This document shows, piece after piece, positions 34,101 through 46,998 of a stretch of DNA of 64,000 bases (within the stretch, counting starts at the first letter, position 1; the number at the start of each line of letters is the position of its first letter). The position numbers and the translations under genes are program-made. The notes beneath the pieces were generated by a model, which was not told the origin of the DNA, searched no databases, and saw nothing but the letters and a program-made list of their open reading frames with translations. The DNA comes from Agroathelia rolfsii (taxonomy: Eukaryota > Basidiomycota > Agaricomycetes > Amylocorticiales > Amylocorticiaceae). Location: NCBI GenBank assembly GCA_018343915.1, contig JABRWF010000005.1, positions 3,569,001 through 3,633,000 of the forward strand. Direction: 5' to 3'.

Positions 34101-36889
34101 ACCCTCACTATCCCATCGCGGAGTACAAGATGAAAGAAGAAATTGCCAACAATCCTGCATTCAAAGCGTTTGTCGACGTATGATGCTTTTAAATTTGTTA
34201 ACTTCCCAACACAGAATCTCATGGGCGACTCGCTTTCATTATAGGACGTATCGAGGCATCCTGAAGTGAAGAAGGTTGGCTGGTCAACACTTCTTATTCG
34301 GCCTATTACGCGTCTGCCACGATACGATCTTTTGTTGGCTGAGTTGGTCAAGACTGCCTCGGCTGGCCATGAAGATCAAGACACGCTTTCACAGACAAGA
34401 GAGCTTATTACGTCCTTGGCGAAAGAGACACAGCCTGGTGTGGCATCTGCTCAGCAGAAGGTGAAATTGTGGCAGTACAATGCGGACTTGGTGTTCAAGC
34501 CAGGAGAAGCGATTGTACGTGAAATTTGAACTATAATTTTTCGTAGTAGAAATGACGAAGATTGCTGATGGTATGATAACGCATATAGGATATGGATCTG
34601 CTCAACGAGAACCGGTCATTGATTTACACTGGCAAGTTGCTGCGTCAACCTGACACCGGATTGGAATGGAATGGCTGGACGGAGTTGACTGTTCTTCTAT
34701 TCGATAATTATTGTGAGTTCTCTGATTTATGTCTCATTTTCGGATAGAGTGTATTAAGGCGACTTGTAGTGGTCATGACAAAGGCGAAAGATAAGGAGGG
34801 TGTGACGAAATATCAAGTTAGCCGCAGGGTGAGTCATCTCTCCGCGAAGCGCAAGCAATGCGTATTTCTTATTTATTTTATTTTGACTGCAGCCTATTCC
34901 TCTTGACCTGCTTACCATCACCAACTTTACCGACCCTCCGATCCAACGTGGCACCGGCATCATCCGTGCACTTCGCGGAGGCGGAGGAGACAGACACAAC
35001 AACTCGGGAGAGAGCACGCCCATACCCGGTCTTTCTCCCGAGGCTACTAACGATTCACGTGTGGTCTACCCATGCAATTTCCATCACAACGGCCGTCATG
35101 GCGGTCTGTACACAGTCTACGCTGAGTCAGCGCAGTCCCGGCTGGAGTGGAAGCAGAAGCTGGAGGAGGCCATGGGCCTGCGCAAGGCGGTGCAGGAGAA
35201 TAACAAGGTGTTCGAGGTGGAGACGTTGAGCGCGGATACATTTGTAGTGCCATCTGCGATGACGACCACGCCGACGCCGTCGTGGAATCAGGAAACCCAG
35301 TTCACGGGCAAGGTTACTTGCTCGGTGCCATTCAGTGAGTATAGTTTACCTGAGTGAAAGACTTTCATTTAATTTTCATCTAGATACCGCTGACGGACGA
35401 GGGTTGGTCGCCATCGGCTGCGCAGAGGGTGTATGGATTGGCTTCCGTCATGATTCTAAATGTAAGGATATCCAAGCTATATTTACTTTTTCAGGAGTTC
35501 GCAACTAATTTTTTTGATTGAAGCAATGCGACGAGTCCTGCATCTGAAAATGGTCACTCAATGTGCTATGCTTTCTGACTTTGGTATATTCTTGGTGTTG
35601 GCCGACAAGGTAATACCTAATTTGTGCATTGACGTCCGAGAAAATAGTATTTACAATTGGATCTAGTCTCTATTCGCGTACCACATTGAGGCTCTTGTTC
35701 CGTCCCATCCTCATGGGACCCATAACACTCAGCCGCAAAAATTGAATGGTAACAAGGATGTTCACTTCTTCAGCGTTGGTACTTTGCAAGGCCGGACGCT
35801 CGTCATCTACATGAAGAAGAAGGGCGTGAGTAATACCCTGCTGTTGGTCAAGTTCGAATTTGAAAATTTACATTTATAAATATTATGTAGCTTGACAGCG
35901 TCTTCCGTGTTCTTGAGCCCGTCTTGGACAAGATCACGGAGAGGACACGAGCTCAGCCCTCTTTCGGTTCAAGAATATTGAATATACGTCAACCCCGATC
36001 AGAGTGGTTCCGCATCTATCGAGTGAGTTTTGCCTTGTAGTATTGGATCTTTTTTCAAGTTTTTGACCGTGATCCAGGATTTCTTCCTTCCTTCGGAATC
36101 ATACGATCTAGTATTCTTGAAAGTCAGGATTGCTATTTTATGCACGAAAGGTTTCGAAATCATGAATTTAGTAGAGTGCGTCCTACCATTCACTTGATGT
36201 TATGATTTTGATATTGATGCCCACAACTTTTCACAGTTTCCAAAGTGTAACAATCCCGCAACGCGATGACCCCAGTATGGAAAGAGTTGCCAGGCGATGT
36301 GAATCGTGCAAGCCATTGAACATGTTCCGGTCTGCTGATGATGAATTCTTGCTCTGCTACGATGGTGGGCTTTTTCCAGCAATGCTTCCAAAATAGTGTA
36401 GAAAACTAACCATCTTATTTAGAATTTGGTCTATACGTTGATAGGCACGGTTATCCCCGTCGTGAAGCCAAAACTGTTGAATGGGAAGGCACCGCGGAAA
36501 AAGCTGCCCTCCATGGCAAATACGTCTTGCTCTTTGACAGCCGCTTCATCGAGGTCCGACACATTGAAACTGGAAGACTGGCCCAGATCATCCCCGGTAA
36601 CGACGTGCGGTGCTTATGGGACGGACGGGGTGTCAATTCATCCGCAGGATCCGAACAAGATGATTCGCAGGAACCCCGAGTGCATGGTGTCTATAACGCG
36701 GTGGATGTACCACAAACCGGTCCCAACAGGGCGTCGCGTCCTATCACGCAGCATGTGTTTGAGCTCTTGCCTACTGTGCCACTGTATGAAGAAGGGCAAA
36801 CAACCGCGGCATCCATCGTGGACTATTCATCTCACTCGGAATCATCGCCTCCCCATTCTCCCCCTGTGAATCCTATGTATTACCAGTAA
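31166..36889 (+). CDS. ROM2: Rho1 guanine nucleotide exchange factor, DEP-DH-DH-PH-CNH
   Basis: Activates Rho1 in the cell-wall integrity pathway at the plasma membrane. The Rom1/Rom2 layout is clear: a disordered N-terminus; a DEP domain (about 32070-32430; LRDRIPRGTHVKES.., ALAIARSLQSQLFFYEVEWG); a CYSPSC..CYSPSC stretch; a DH-like domain (32905-33560; EEIYVQDLDAVETLFIRPLR); a second DH (33770-34530) with the strong core LIRPITRLPRYDLLLAEL; a PH domain (34590-35210; LIYTGKLLRQPDTG.. and EWKQKLEEAMG); and a CNH/citron domain (35290-36620; LVAIGCAEGVWIGFR, FEIMNLVDFQSVTIP). Two DH-like blocks are unexpected. Some fifteen short introns. Start 31166 (MASISMTDEELDRLYND); TAA at 36887-36889. Confidence 0.92.
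32558..32581 (+). repeat. T12G12 homopolymer pair in a ROM2 intron
   Basis: Twelve T followed directly by twelve G inside the intron after the CYSPSC exon. Confidence 0.8.
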
Positions 36890-37331
36890 TTTTCATGAAA
36901 ACCTCCGTTTTTCTTTTCTATCGCTACTTTTTTTTTCATACATTTCAATACACACACTCCCTTCTCTTTCATCTTTCTTTCTCGCTCTATCCTTCTCCCT
37001 TTCGTTATTTCTCTCGTATCTATTTACTGTAACTGACTTGTGTAAAGTTTTTCTTTCTTTCTGTGGAATGGCGAGGATTAATTATTACTATGCAGCTTAG
37101 GTACAGTATTTCAATATTACACTTGGTGAAATGATGGGACACACATTATCGAGGCTGAACGGATATCTACTCTTTCACAAATTAGCGCAATTGCAAGCTA
37201 GACGCTGTACGCGGGGGAATTTCAATGCGTCGTAGCTCTTAAGCCAATGGTTTGTACATACATGATACCACAGGCATGAATTGTATAACTCGTACCAATA
37301 CAACATGCGAGGGAGAAGATAAACTTGAACC
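36890..37331. other. Intergenic between convergent genes
   Basis: 3' flanks of the Rho GEF (+) and the tRNA methyltransferase (-). The first part is T/C-rich; nothing else seen. Confidence 0.5.
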
Positions 37332-39151
37332 CTAATCATTCCGACGAAACTTGCCCTGCATCCAAACTCTATACATCTTCAACTCCCTTTTCCTGTTCAC
37401 CAGCAGTCGTCGGTCGACGCCTAACTGGACAGTGGTAAATAAGGGCTTAGCAATTAAGCTGGCATCTTTGTCATCTTCCAGATGCTTGAAATCATGGTCG
37501 TCTGCTGCAGGAAGTAAAGAAGGATGAATCCGGGCTAGACGTTCGGCGGTGGTTTTTTCTTGTCCCTCTTGATTTAGCACCTCTCCTTCCCCTTCCACAA
37601 GAATATCACCGGATGTCGCTGTAGAATAAAGACCGGCAGAGTCTTGAGATGATGGTGCTAAAGCCGTTGAAATCGATGGATCTAACGACATCTCCGGCAT
37701 AGGGGAATGGAGTGCAGAGTAGGCCTCTCGCGGAAACGAAGTTGTAGATGATTCTCCTTTAAGGAGATCAGTGGATGATGTCTCGGCGGTCAAGGAAGGG
37801 GGTGATGTATCGGCAGCTCTAGGCGATGGGGCGCCTGAGTCATCCTCATCCTCAACGACGGTATTAGTGGATATTCTTTCTTCGCCCTGAGCCAGGTCTC
37901 CAGTGAATAATAAAGAAAGTTCGTCTAGTCAAAGAAACAGTCAAGCAACTCAATTTTTTTTCGTCAGGGGGAAAACATATGGTGAATGAGTTACCTCGTT
38001 CAAAAAAGTATACTCTAGTTTTGTCACCTCTTATATATAGGTTTTCTTCTAACAATCTTCCCCCGCGAAAGCGGATCTGTGTGAGATCATGCCGTCCATA
38101 GTCGCGCAGTAATACCATTCCCGTCTTGGGCTTAAGCAACTATATATAAAAATGTTAAATATTAGGACGATCATGTCATTTGGGAGCACAGAAGACCTTG
38201 TGGATGTTGGATACAGCTTGTTTCCATTCTCTTGGATGTAAGGCACTAAGGACAAATACTAGAACGATCACATCGACGGTACCCTCTTGCAGATCAGATG
38301 GTATGCCATTCGTAGATGTCAAATCCCAGACTGATGCCGTTAGGGGCGCGGTGTAAAGAGGATTACGCTAGAAATAGATTAATATGAAAAGGCACATATA
38401 GTGAGCTTGAGAGGATAAAATAACCTGAACGAGCTTGACGGCGTGAGGTGAGTAGTCATAGGCATGAAGCTGGAGATTGGGGTTTTTATTTAAAGCGAGT
38501 ATTGGGAACACCGCGTTGCCCGCGCCTGAATCATTTTTTTTCATGAGCGAGATAAAACCTCACAGACAAGAAAATGATGCTAACCACATCCGATCTCTAC
38601 GACTGTTTTAGGTCCCGCCTATACCTTGAATCAGATGACTTAGTCCCCGAATCAGAAGAGAGGAAGCAATGATTAAAAGTTGTACATCAGGTTTTGTAGC
38701 ATCCACTAACTCTGCGAACTCGGTTTGAAGCCTAAGAATTGTATTTCAATATATCCCGTACGATTGCTTTGAGCGGACAGCTGGATACCATTTTCGATCC
38801 TTGAAGAAATTGGCCTCATTTGCCTTGTAGAATTCGTCCCAGTATCTCGCGGGCTTGTCATTGTACTTTTTCTGTTCTTCGGTCGACACTGGTGCCTTTC
38901 GCTGCCGTTCTAGTGCTGTAGTAATCGTCTTGTCATGTCCTGGTGGAGGCGGAACATGGTCCCAGGCGTTTTGAGTGAATACAGCAGATGGATCAGTTAA
39001 GAAACTAGATAGTAACAAGTACGATATCAGGTTGTAGCAATCTTGAAGACAGATGTGATGCTCACCGTCCACCAAAGGCGGGTTTGCCAGCAGGATCATG
39101 CACGGATGATGTGATCTTTTTCGAATCATGTTTTGAGTCGGGTCCAGACAT
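37332..39151 (-). CDS. TRM140: tRNA m3C32 methyltransferase, Trm140/METTL2 type
   Basis: An SAM-dependent methyltransferase for 3-methylcytidine at position 32 of Thr/Ser tRNAs. From 39151 ([12 protein letters not shown]), family blocks come in order: [69 protein letters not shown] motif [17 protein letters not shown] (split by an intron), [52 protein letters not shown] and RVYFFE. After ELSLLFTGD a Ser/Glu-rich insert of about 150 residues (37450-37890) interrupts the fold before [20 protein letters not shown]. The end is GKFRRND with TAG at 37332-37334. The core length is normal; the insert makes the protein unusually long. Confidence 0.93.
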
Positions 39152-39782
39152 TTTGGCTTTCGAGAGGGAAATTGCCTGTATAAATTTACAAGACAAGACG
39201 GATTACCGGAAACAGCACAGTTCGTCAATCGACTGAAGCAGTTGGCTTGATCTGGCGACGAAAGACTGTGACGGAGATCGGAATATTCGACTCAATTGTC
39301 ATAATCGATGGTGCCATGTTCACTACTTACTACAAGACTATCTAGCTTGCAACCCTACTGTCTGTATTGGAAAGGTGCCCCTGGCAAGCCTCAAGAAAAG
39401 CCTCATGGCAGCCTTGTTTTTACTTTAGGAGTATCTTAGTTTGTTGCCTCAATTTCATACTATGTGCTTCCATTTTCAGAAGCCATCCATGGCATATCTA
39501 TTATGCATCCTTTCGAGAGAGGTACTGTGAGACGTCGAAATCTTGGTCTGCATACTCTGAGGCACGTATGCAATTCGTCCTTGCATCATTATCGGCACGG
39601 CCATTTCATACGTCTGCCCAGAGGATGCCGATCAAGAATCCAGCCGCTCTCTGGATAATCTTCTGCTCTTTCTACTCGACACTAGCACTTATCAGGATCT
39701 ACCAAAGGTCCCAAGAACTCGGTATCCCATACACCGGAATTAGCGTATATGCAATCAAAACATCTGCTACATTTTCATTTTT
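39152..39782. other. Intergenic, promoter side of TRM140
   Basis: Between the TRM140 start and the MAK11 stop. A plus-strand open frame covers part of it and runs antisense into MAK11; I regard it as a shadow. Confidence 0.5.
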
Positions 39783-41437
39783 TCAGCTGCTGTCCTCATC
39801 CTCATCCTCATCTTGTTCTTCCTCGGTTTCTTCTTCCTGTTCAGATACATATTGCACGCTATCACCATCGTCGTCGTCTTCGTCCACATCTTCATCACCC
39901 TCATCACCTTCATCTTCTCTTTTCCTCTTGGAAAGAATGTTGTTTTCGTTTGACTCGACATCTGCCACGGTAAGGCAGGTAAACCGTGTTCCCTTACTGT
40001 CGTACCTGGCCACGGGATCTAGTTCCTGCATGGCTGAGGTTTGCTCTGATCCGAGACCAGCAAGGTCATAGACGTGTATCATGCCATCAGATGATGTTGT
40101 GCAGACAAGCGTCGTCGTTTTGCGTGATGATGTCGCTGGCAGTGCAATGGTAATCAAATCAATCGCCTTGATGCTGTAAATACGCAATGTAAGTTTTTTT
40201 TAGCACACTTTGTAGGTTAGCATTTAATACTAACCGATTTTGGTGCCCGGTCATCTCTGCAAATACCGTTGGAGGTGCATTTGCCTCGGGGCTGATTGAA
40301 TAAACTGAAACTTTTTTGTCCTCCGCACCAATCAGGAGAATATCGCTACCGTTGTGGACGGCAAATTTAACGTCTTGTACACGAGATGAATGCCGGATGG
40401 TATGAACAAGGCGCATATCCTGCATTTGAAACTCAGTTAATTTTGATTAATTCACTTGAAGGTTCCCCAGACTTACAGTAGTGTAAACATCGATAATAGA
40501 TTGAGCTTGCACGATAAACATCGACCCAGTCTTTGACCAACGTACTATTTCCCCCTCTAATCAAGAGTTATTATCGCCATGTCAAATCAAGTAAACGGAA
40601 ATTAATGCTAACCTTTCCCTAGCTTTGTGCTTCCAGATCCTTTTCCACGCATGAGATCCCACATCCTAAGTGTCCTATCCTTTCCGACACTGAGCGCTAC
40701 CTTCCCTGATGGGTGGACGGCCACACAATTTACACGGCCTTTGTGTCCTTTTAGACTACGCAACACGGCCCAATCACGGGCTCGGAACAAGCAGAGTGTA
40801 CCATCCTCGGATGCGGAGAATAGGTGAGACCGCGATGGAAACTCAAGGTGAGTGATGGATCCTATTCAAAAATTAAAAGAAGAAAAAATTGTCCTGTATT
40901 ATATCCCTACTTCCATGTATAACGAACATGTAAGAAACATAGTTTACCTTCATGATGCATCAGCCCTCCGATCTCCTTGCGCCTACGAAGATCCCACACC
41001 TTAACAATCTCGTCTGCACTGCCTGTGGCTAGCCACTTTCCGCCGCTAGGCGAGGCGGCAACGGCTTTGATGCAAGATACATGTGCGGGGAAGATAAATA
41101 TTGGCTTGAGGTTAAAGTCGTAGCCTTCCGGTGCATCGGATGATGTTGATACTGTCGCATGTAGACCATAAAGTAGCTTTTCATAGGAGCCAGCAATGAT
41201 ATTGAAAGAGGAAGGAAGGTCGGAAGTTTTGGCTTTGCCCTTGTCTTTTGGAGGTTTCGTCACTGTCCGAGGAGAATCGACATCCACAGCCCCAAGACTC
41301 GCTTTCGAAGAAGATATCTTTGTTTTGCTCGAGGGGCGTGGTGATCCTTTTGTGCGCTTTTGAGAGGGTGCTGGCTCTTTCTTCACCCTTTTTGTTGGAC
41401 GAGTGTGTTGCTCTAGTTTAGATTTCGGGTTGACCAT
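39783..41437 (-). CDS. MAK11: WD40 ribosome-biogenesis protein Mak11 / PAK1IP1
   Basis: A nucleolar factor of 60S subunit maturation. The N-terminus (from 41437) is Lys/Ser-rich (TRPTKRVKKEPAPSQKRTKG), as expected for nucleolar import. It is followed by FNIIAGSYEKLLYGL and WD repeats: HVSCIKAVAASPSGGKWLATG..DEIVKVWDLR, KEIGGLMHHEG (the HEG/HEGS signature), LFSASEDGTLCLFRARDW, LKGHKGRVNCVAVHPSGKVA.., KDRTLRMWDLMRGK, IDVYTTDMRLVHTIRH and SDGMIHVYDL. The tail is a long acidic run of Glu/Asp (39790-39910). Six or so short introns; TGA at 39783-39785. It lies 173 bp downstream of GPATCH1 on the same strand. Confidence 0.9.
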
Positions 41438-41610
41438 GACGGAATGAGATTTGTGTCAGACCAAAAATTCCAAAGGCGTCCAAGGTCGCATTTGGTTCCG
41501 TATTGGAAACATGTTGCATTGTCAACAACTTGAACGACCATATATTCAGCCCTCAGAAACAGCTTCCATAATGGAATAAAATCGAAAACAGGGGATGCAC
41601 TACAGGGAAT

Positions 41611-44600
41611 TTACATGAAATCGATAGCCCTCGTCCTGCTCCTTGTCGTGCTACTCGTCTCCTCCCGTTCCCATCTAGGTCCTGCTGATTCTTGGGGACG
41701 GTCCACATCCAAGGATTTCACCGCCTCCGGTGGGGGTTTCTCAACCCACATGTCATCGTCTTCCATAGCCGCATCGTTCTTTGGCTTGTCTTTGTCCCGA
41801 TGGTGCTTATCGCTCTTGTGTTTTTTCTTCTTTGGTTTCTCAGAGTCCTTGGATTTCGAAACACCATCTTCCCCATCTTCATCTTCACCTCCAAAGGAAA
41901 CAAGAACCTTGTCACTCTTCCTGCGTTTCTTGTCTTTCTTTTCCTTCTTGCTACTACTGTCGCTAGCCTTGATTGTGGATCGCTCTCCGCGGGGCACGAA
42001 CATGGGCTTAAATGTCGCCAGATCGACTTTTTCCTCGTTTGCTGGTCGGGGCTCTGACTCGGCCGGGGCAGGTGCTGACGAGCTTGGGGCTGGTACCGAA
42101 GTCACCGTATCCTGATTAGCGTTGTTTCCCGGCGGTTGAGGCATGGGGACAGTGCGGTCAAGGCTAGGAGCATCGTCCTCTTTACTGTTATCCTCCGCAT
42201 CGCTATCTTCGTCGTCACTAGCGAATATGGCTTTGAAAATATCCATGGCCGGTCGCTCGTATGTTAACGTATCCTGGCCCTGTGTATCATCTTCCCCAAG
42301 TCCAACATTATTCAGATCGCGCTTGCCGCCTCCACCACTCCCGGATGACTCTTGGTTCCCCTCAAATGCAGAACGGGACGACCCATCGGGCACGGTCAAT
42401 AACTGTTCCTCTGCGGCTGACAAAGTGGTTGCGGATGGCGCCGAGGAAGTGGATGGCAGCGTTGGCTCCAACAGGGGATCTGGTTCGGGCTCCTTGACAC
42501 CAAATCGCTTGCAGAGTAGCTTGGCGGGTGCCCAGGGTTCAACTTCACGCGTCATGGCACCATACATCCCCAGCCTTGCTGCATGTGCTTTAGGTGTCTC
42601 CTCTTGAACAGGCTCCGCGCTTGTGTCTGTGCTGCTTTCCCCGGGTTTCGAAGATGATGATACAGATGGTTGATGCAGACCTTCGATAATCTTTGGACCC
42701 TGCTCGACAACGGCCGCGGATGTGAAGCGCCCTGCCATAGCCCCTGACATGGGCTTGAACAGCTGCGCCGATTTTGCATAATCAGACATTTCTTTGGCAA
42801 AATCTTCACGGCTCTGTCCAGGACTCGGTTGGAGCTGCTTTGAATCTTCGGGGGACGCTTGAGACATAAGATAGGCGGTATAGCGTGCATGCTTGACAGG
42901 GTCTTTCTCGAAAGGCTGGAATCCACGAAGGGCTGCCTGAGCGGTGTGCGCCTCCGTGCGAGGGATGTCAGGAGACGGGAGTAATGGGGTTGGTTGCGAT
43001 GATAAATTATCACCGATGTTTTGTATTCGGTCCCTATCCTTCTTCGACAAGTACTCGAATACTGAGCGAGGAGCAGCCGGAAGGGGAGTTTCACCAAGAA
43101 GAGACCCTCGCTGAACGGTAGTGATAAGACTTGATATCCGTTTATGAAAAAAGGGAATCGACTGTTTACCTCGTCGGCAGAAATCCCGGCCTTCCATTGA
43201 GCGTGTGAAACTGGTTTTGTCGGATTATCTACCCTTTTTACTCCACGGTTTTCCTTGTCTTCATGTGCACTCCAAACACTTTTTGGATCAGGCCGCCAAC
43301 CTTTGGGAATATCTGGCAATGGGAACCTACAAAAAATTCGATGTATCGAAATGAGAATAACGACTATGTCTTACCATTGGTCTTCGGACACAGGAGCGTT
43401 TGAGAGCACGAATCCGGCAAGGACCGCTCGGCCATCCCGTAAGAAAAATGAGCTTACTTCCGCAGATTGTTTGGATGTCTGTCTCGATTGTCAAAAGACA
43501 AAAATAAATAGCCATAAAAAGTTACGCACGCTAACCCTTTTGCGTGAATTGATGAATATTTGATCATTTTCTTCATCATCCATCCTATCATAGGCCATTC
43601 TGCCACGACTTGAATCATATGCAGATATGCCTTCGTATACATCCAGGTCATCATCGTCCGCGTCGTTCAATGCACCAAGTCCAAAGCCGGCTAAAATCAA
43701 ATCGGTCAACAAAGATATCTAAGGGACACTGGTCTAACTTACCAGATATTTTAGGCCCTTTTTGCTCTTCTTTAGCTTTTGCGCGACCTAGGCTCTCCTG
43801 GAGGGTAGCACCTCGTGTCCACCCAAGGCCATGAGAATCACTTTTCTGGCCTACAGAAATAATTCCAGGATCTCGAGGCGCATAAGTGTGTTTATTTGCT
43901 TCTTCGTCATCTTCTGGTGCAAGTTCCATGGCCCCAGGAACATTGAGGTCCTGTTTCCGTCGTTGCTTCCAATTGAGTCGGGGGCCGATGCCTTGACCAG
44001 GCTTCCAGCCCATTTTCTTTAGTATCCTGGCACCAGCAGAGTCATTTGGAGTGGAGGAGAGCGCGGCTTCAAGAGCGCGGGCTACGGAACTATCTAGTAT
44101 TAGTTCTAAAGTGTCGACACATATGCACACGAAACATACTCAGATTCATCTGGCTGAGTGCCTAGACTCGTCCCAGGACCGAGATCCATCTCTTCATTCT
44201 CGTCTACAAGTTTTCGACTGTCTTTGGCATCTTGAAGATCTTCCTCATCCATGAAATCTTCCGGGCGCGCCGTTTTGTTCTTAGCACGAGAGGAGCGCGA
44301 GGATACAAACTCTCTAGGCGTCCATCCTACCAGATATGTATTAGACATACAACGGATCAATGTCAGAGAACTCACCTTCTTTGGATCCAACAGTGTTGAA
44401 ATATCCAGCAGAGAAACCACCGGTAAATGCGCCATGGAGTCGACGCCGACCTTTCTCATCCCTCACCTAAGAAGAGCATCTCGTCAGACTCAGGTACAGT
44501 TGTGATCGCAGGACATGAATGTTATGGGTCCAAGGCTGGCGAAGAGCGGGAGAGACGATGAGATACGGAGTGCAATATATCATAAGCACGGGTTGGTTAT

Positions 44601-44872
44601 CAGAGGCGCATTTTAAGATAAACCCCCAGATGCATATGATGTAGGGCATGAGTTTCAAATGTCCTGGGCTTGCACACGCCAGCAACTTGGGCCCTCGGAA
44701 GGATTTGAATGCAACATGCCTCTTGTTTCCATAATGGCACAAATTCGCCAGTATCTCTGGACTTTTCCAGAGGCGGCAAAGGCGTTCCAATCAAGCAAAA
44801 AGACTCGTTTGCCTTGCTGCTAGACGGGTCAACGCCGATATCGTTCAGTCTGCGTTTGAGTCGCGAAGTCAT
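41611..44872 (-). CDS. GPATCH1: G-patch domain protein GPATCH1-like (spliceosome-associated)
   Basis: Likely a spliceosomal cofactor that engages a DEAH helicase. The start at 44872 ([16 protein letters not shown]) enters the family block [27 protein letters not shown], split by an intron before [24 protein letters not shown]. Next come [13 protein letters not shown], the G-patch [19 protein letters not shown] (about 44010), YAPRD and HGLGW, then [19 protein letters not shown] and [10 protein letters not shown]. The long last exon (41611-43100) reads [43 protein letters not shown] and LCKRFGV, and then a disordered Ser/Asp region and a Lys-rich tail ([14 protein letters not shown]) before [15 protein letters not shown] ends. 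TTA at 41611 is the stop. The first intron appears to be GC-AG. Confidence 0.92.
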
Positions 44873-45110
44873 GGTGGTTAATCGGAATCAAAATACCAGA
44901 TTGGGATCAAATTCCTGCCGAAAGCCTTTTTTGTCAGATCTGTGCTCAAATCATTTTCGGTCCCTGCTTTCGGCATTTCCGGAACGTCATGATCTGTGTG
45001 CGCACTTGCCCCGAGTCGCTGTCCGTGTTCTCGATCCCTGCTGCGTACATCGACCTCAACGGCGACGCCCTCTTCGCGAGGAGCAACTAGCTCGATTAAA
45101 ATACTCGGCC

Positions 45111-46998
45111 ATGCGTTCTATTACTGTACCATTTATCTTCTCTCTCTTGGCGATTTCGGCACTTGCACATAAGCACCATGATGAGCTAGATGCTGAACAA
45201 CTAAATGCGCCAGTTGATGTTATCCTCTGGATTCATATGTTCCTACAAGCCCTGGTCTGGGGTGTCCTATTCCCTGTTGGCATGGTTCTTGGACTTACTC
45301 GCAGTCGCTGGCATGTCCCCTTACAAGTTTGTTTCCTAACTATCCAGCTCCTTTGTATATAGTCTGCGCATTGACCCTGCATTGGACGTATAGTCAATAG
45401 GTGTACTTCTTACTGTAATAGGCTATTTCTTAGGGCATGCGCACAAAGGACGTCAATTCTACAGATCAGCTCATGGACCGGCTGGCAATATCCTAATGTT
45501 GTTCGTTGCTATTCAAGCCATCCTCGGAACGTATTTGAAGCTACACATCCATGAGCGATCGTTACGCCCATACGCTGTCACAGCTCATGGTATCGTTGGA
45601 AAAATATTTCCTATTTTGGGATGGACGCAGGCCCTTTTTGGTGCTATTGCTTTCCGAGGCTATTGCAGAGGGGACCATCTGGCACAATGCTTAGCCCATT
45701 ATATCATGGTACATATTACTCGTCTATCTTATCTGTTAAGTAACTCAAAATTCATCTAGGGAAGTGGATTCATTGCCTATGGGGTTATCATGCTCATCCT
45801 TCTACTTGTGGGAGAAACTTGGATACGGAGGAGTGGACGTAGTCCCGAATGGTGGGACTCGTGGGTGATCACTGTCTGGGTAATATTAACTAACTTTACT
45901 CTATGAGAAAGTACTCACACATGTATTTAACAGGGTGTCGTGAATACATTCACTGAGCATCGAGGATCTGTGTGGTCTGTGAAAGACATGCAGCATACGT
46001 GAGTTCGCATATTTACCCCAATTTTTTCCAGTTTCTAACAGATATAATAGCGTAATGGGGGTTTTGTGTACGCACAAAGTATCTTGTATGTTTTCCCTTA
46101 ATTAACATCAATACAGGGTGGGCCGGAGGAATGCTTGGTATTTTCCTATCCCGCAACAATCAGGTACCCAAACACGCTTTTACTACTTGATTTTACTCTA
46201 AAATTTTCTGAACAGCGCACGGTCGTTCCAAGTATCATGTATACAGATTTTTTTTTTCGATGGTAATGCATAATAGACCGCTTACATACTGTCTGGAAGT
46301 ATTCTTTTGACTGGATGGGGCATGGCAAACCACGCTCAAGCCTTAAAGCTCTCGACACACGTACACTCCGTCTTTGGAGACACGCTCATGTGTGCTGCTA
46401 TCGCCCGTATCGTCGAAATATGCTTTGTTGCACCCTCATACAATTCTTCGATGGATGGAGATGGTGCAAGTGAGCATACTTTGGCTGACGACAATGTTGC
46501 TCATGAAGGCAAGACTCGAGCTTGGAGCCATTTACCGCCCTTCGTAAGCGATGTTTTTTTTTTCTGCTTTATGTATCAACGCTCATTGTCGCATAGCTTT
46601 TGGTTGCCTCTGGGTATGCCAACTTAGAATGACTTAATGGGACATTTCCTTACTAACGTTCATATAGATTGCTATTCATGTCTGCAACCGATGAAGAACT
46701 TGAATTTGTCCATGATCAAGAAATGGACCATGTTACATATATTTTGATCATGTTCTCGTACGTTTTCTTTCTCCAATCTACTTTGAAAATAGCAGGCTAA
46801 GTCTTATTTAAAATCAGGATTGCATTCTTACTGTACACGCTCTTTGTCTCGCTCATACATCTCTACACAGTTTCTGGCCGTAATGCGGAAGACCGTAAAG
46901 CTTCCAGGGCTTCCTGGTATGCACGAGTACCTAGGCAAGATACAGATACAGACCAAGTTGGGATGCCTCTGCATGTGATAGGTGATGATGAGCCATAA
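45111..46998 (+). CDS. YTP1: YTP1-like multi-pass membrane protein (DUF2427/Ytp1 domains)
   Basis: A fungal polytopic membrane protein related to cytochrome-b561/ferric-reductase folds; its function is not established. An N-terminal signal or first membrane segment ([20 protein letters not shown]) is followed by [23 protein letters not shown] (read across a cut), [58 protein letters not shown], a segment with [41 protein letters not shown] and a last helix [16 protein letters not shown]. Several His-containing helices could bind haem. About nine introns; TAA at 46996-46998. It is divergent from GPATCH1 with 238 bp between start codons, which probably holds both promoters. Confidence 0.85.

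Noticed and set aside
39367..40071. A 234-codon plus-strand frame
   Set aside because: Its second half is the complement of the acidic tail of MAK11 (Ser-rich from GAG/GAT complements) and its first half has no motif.
41615..42607. Plus-strand frames opposite the GPATCH1 last exon
   Set aside because: Ser/Leu-rich shadows of the Lys/Glu/Asp-rich coding strand.
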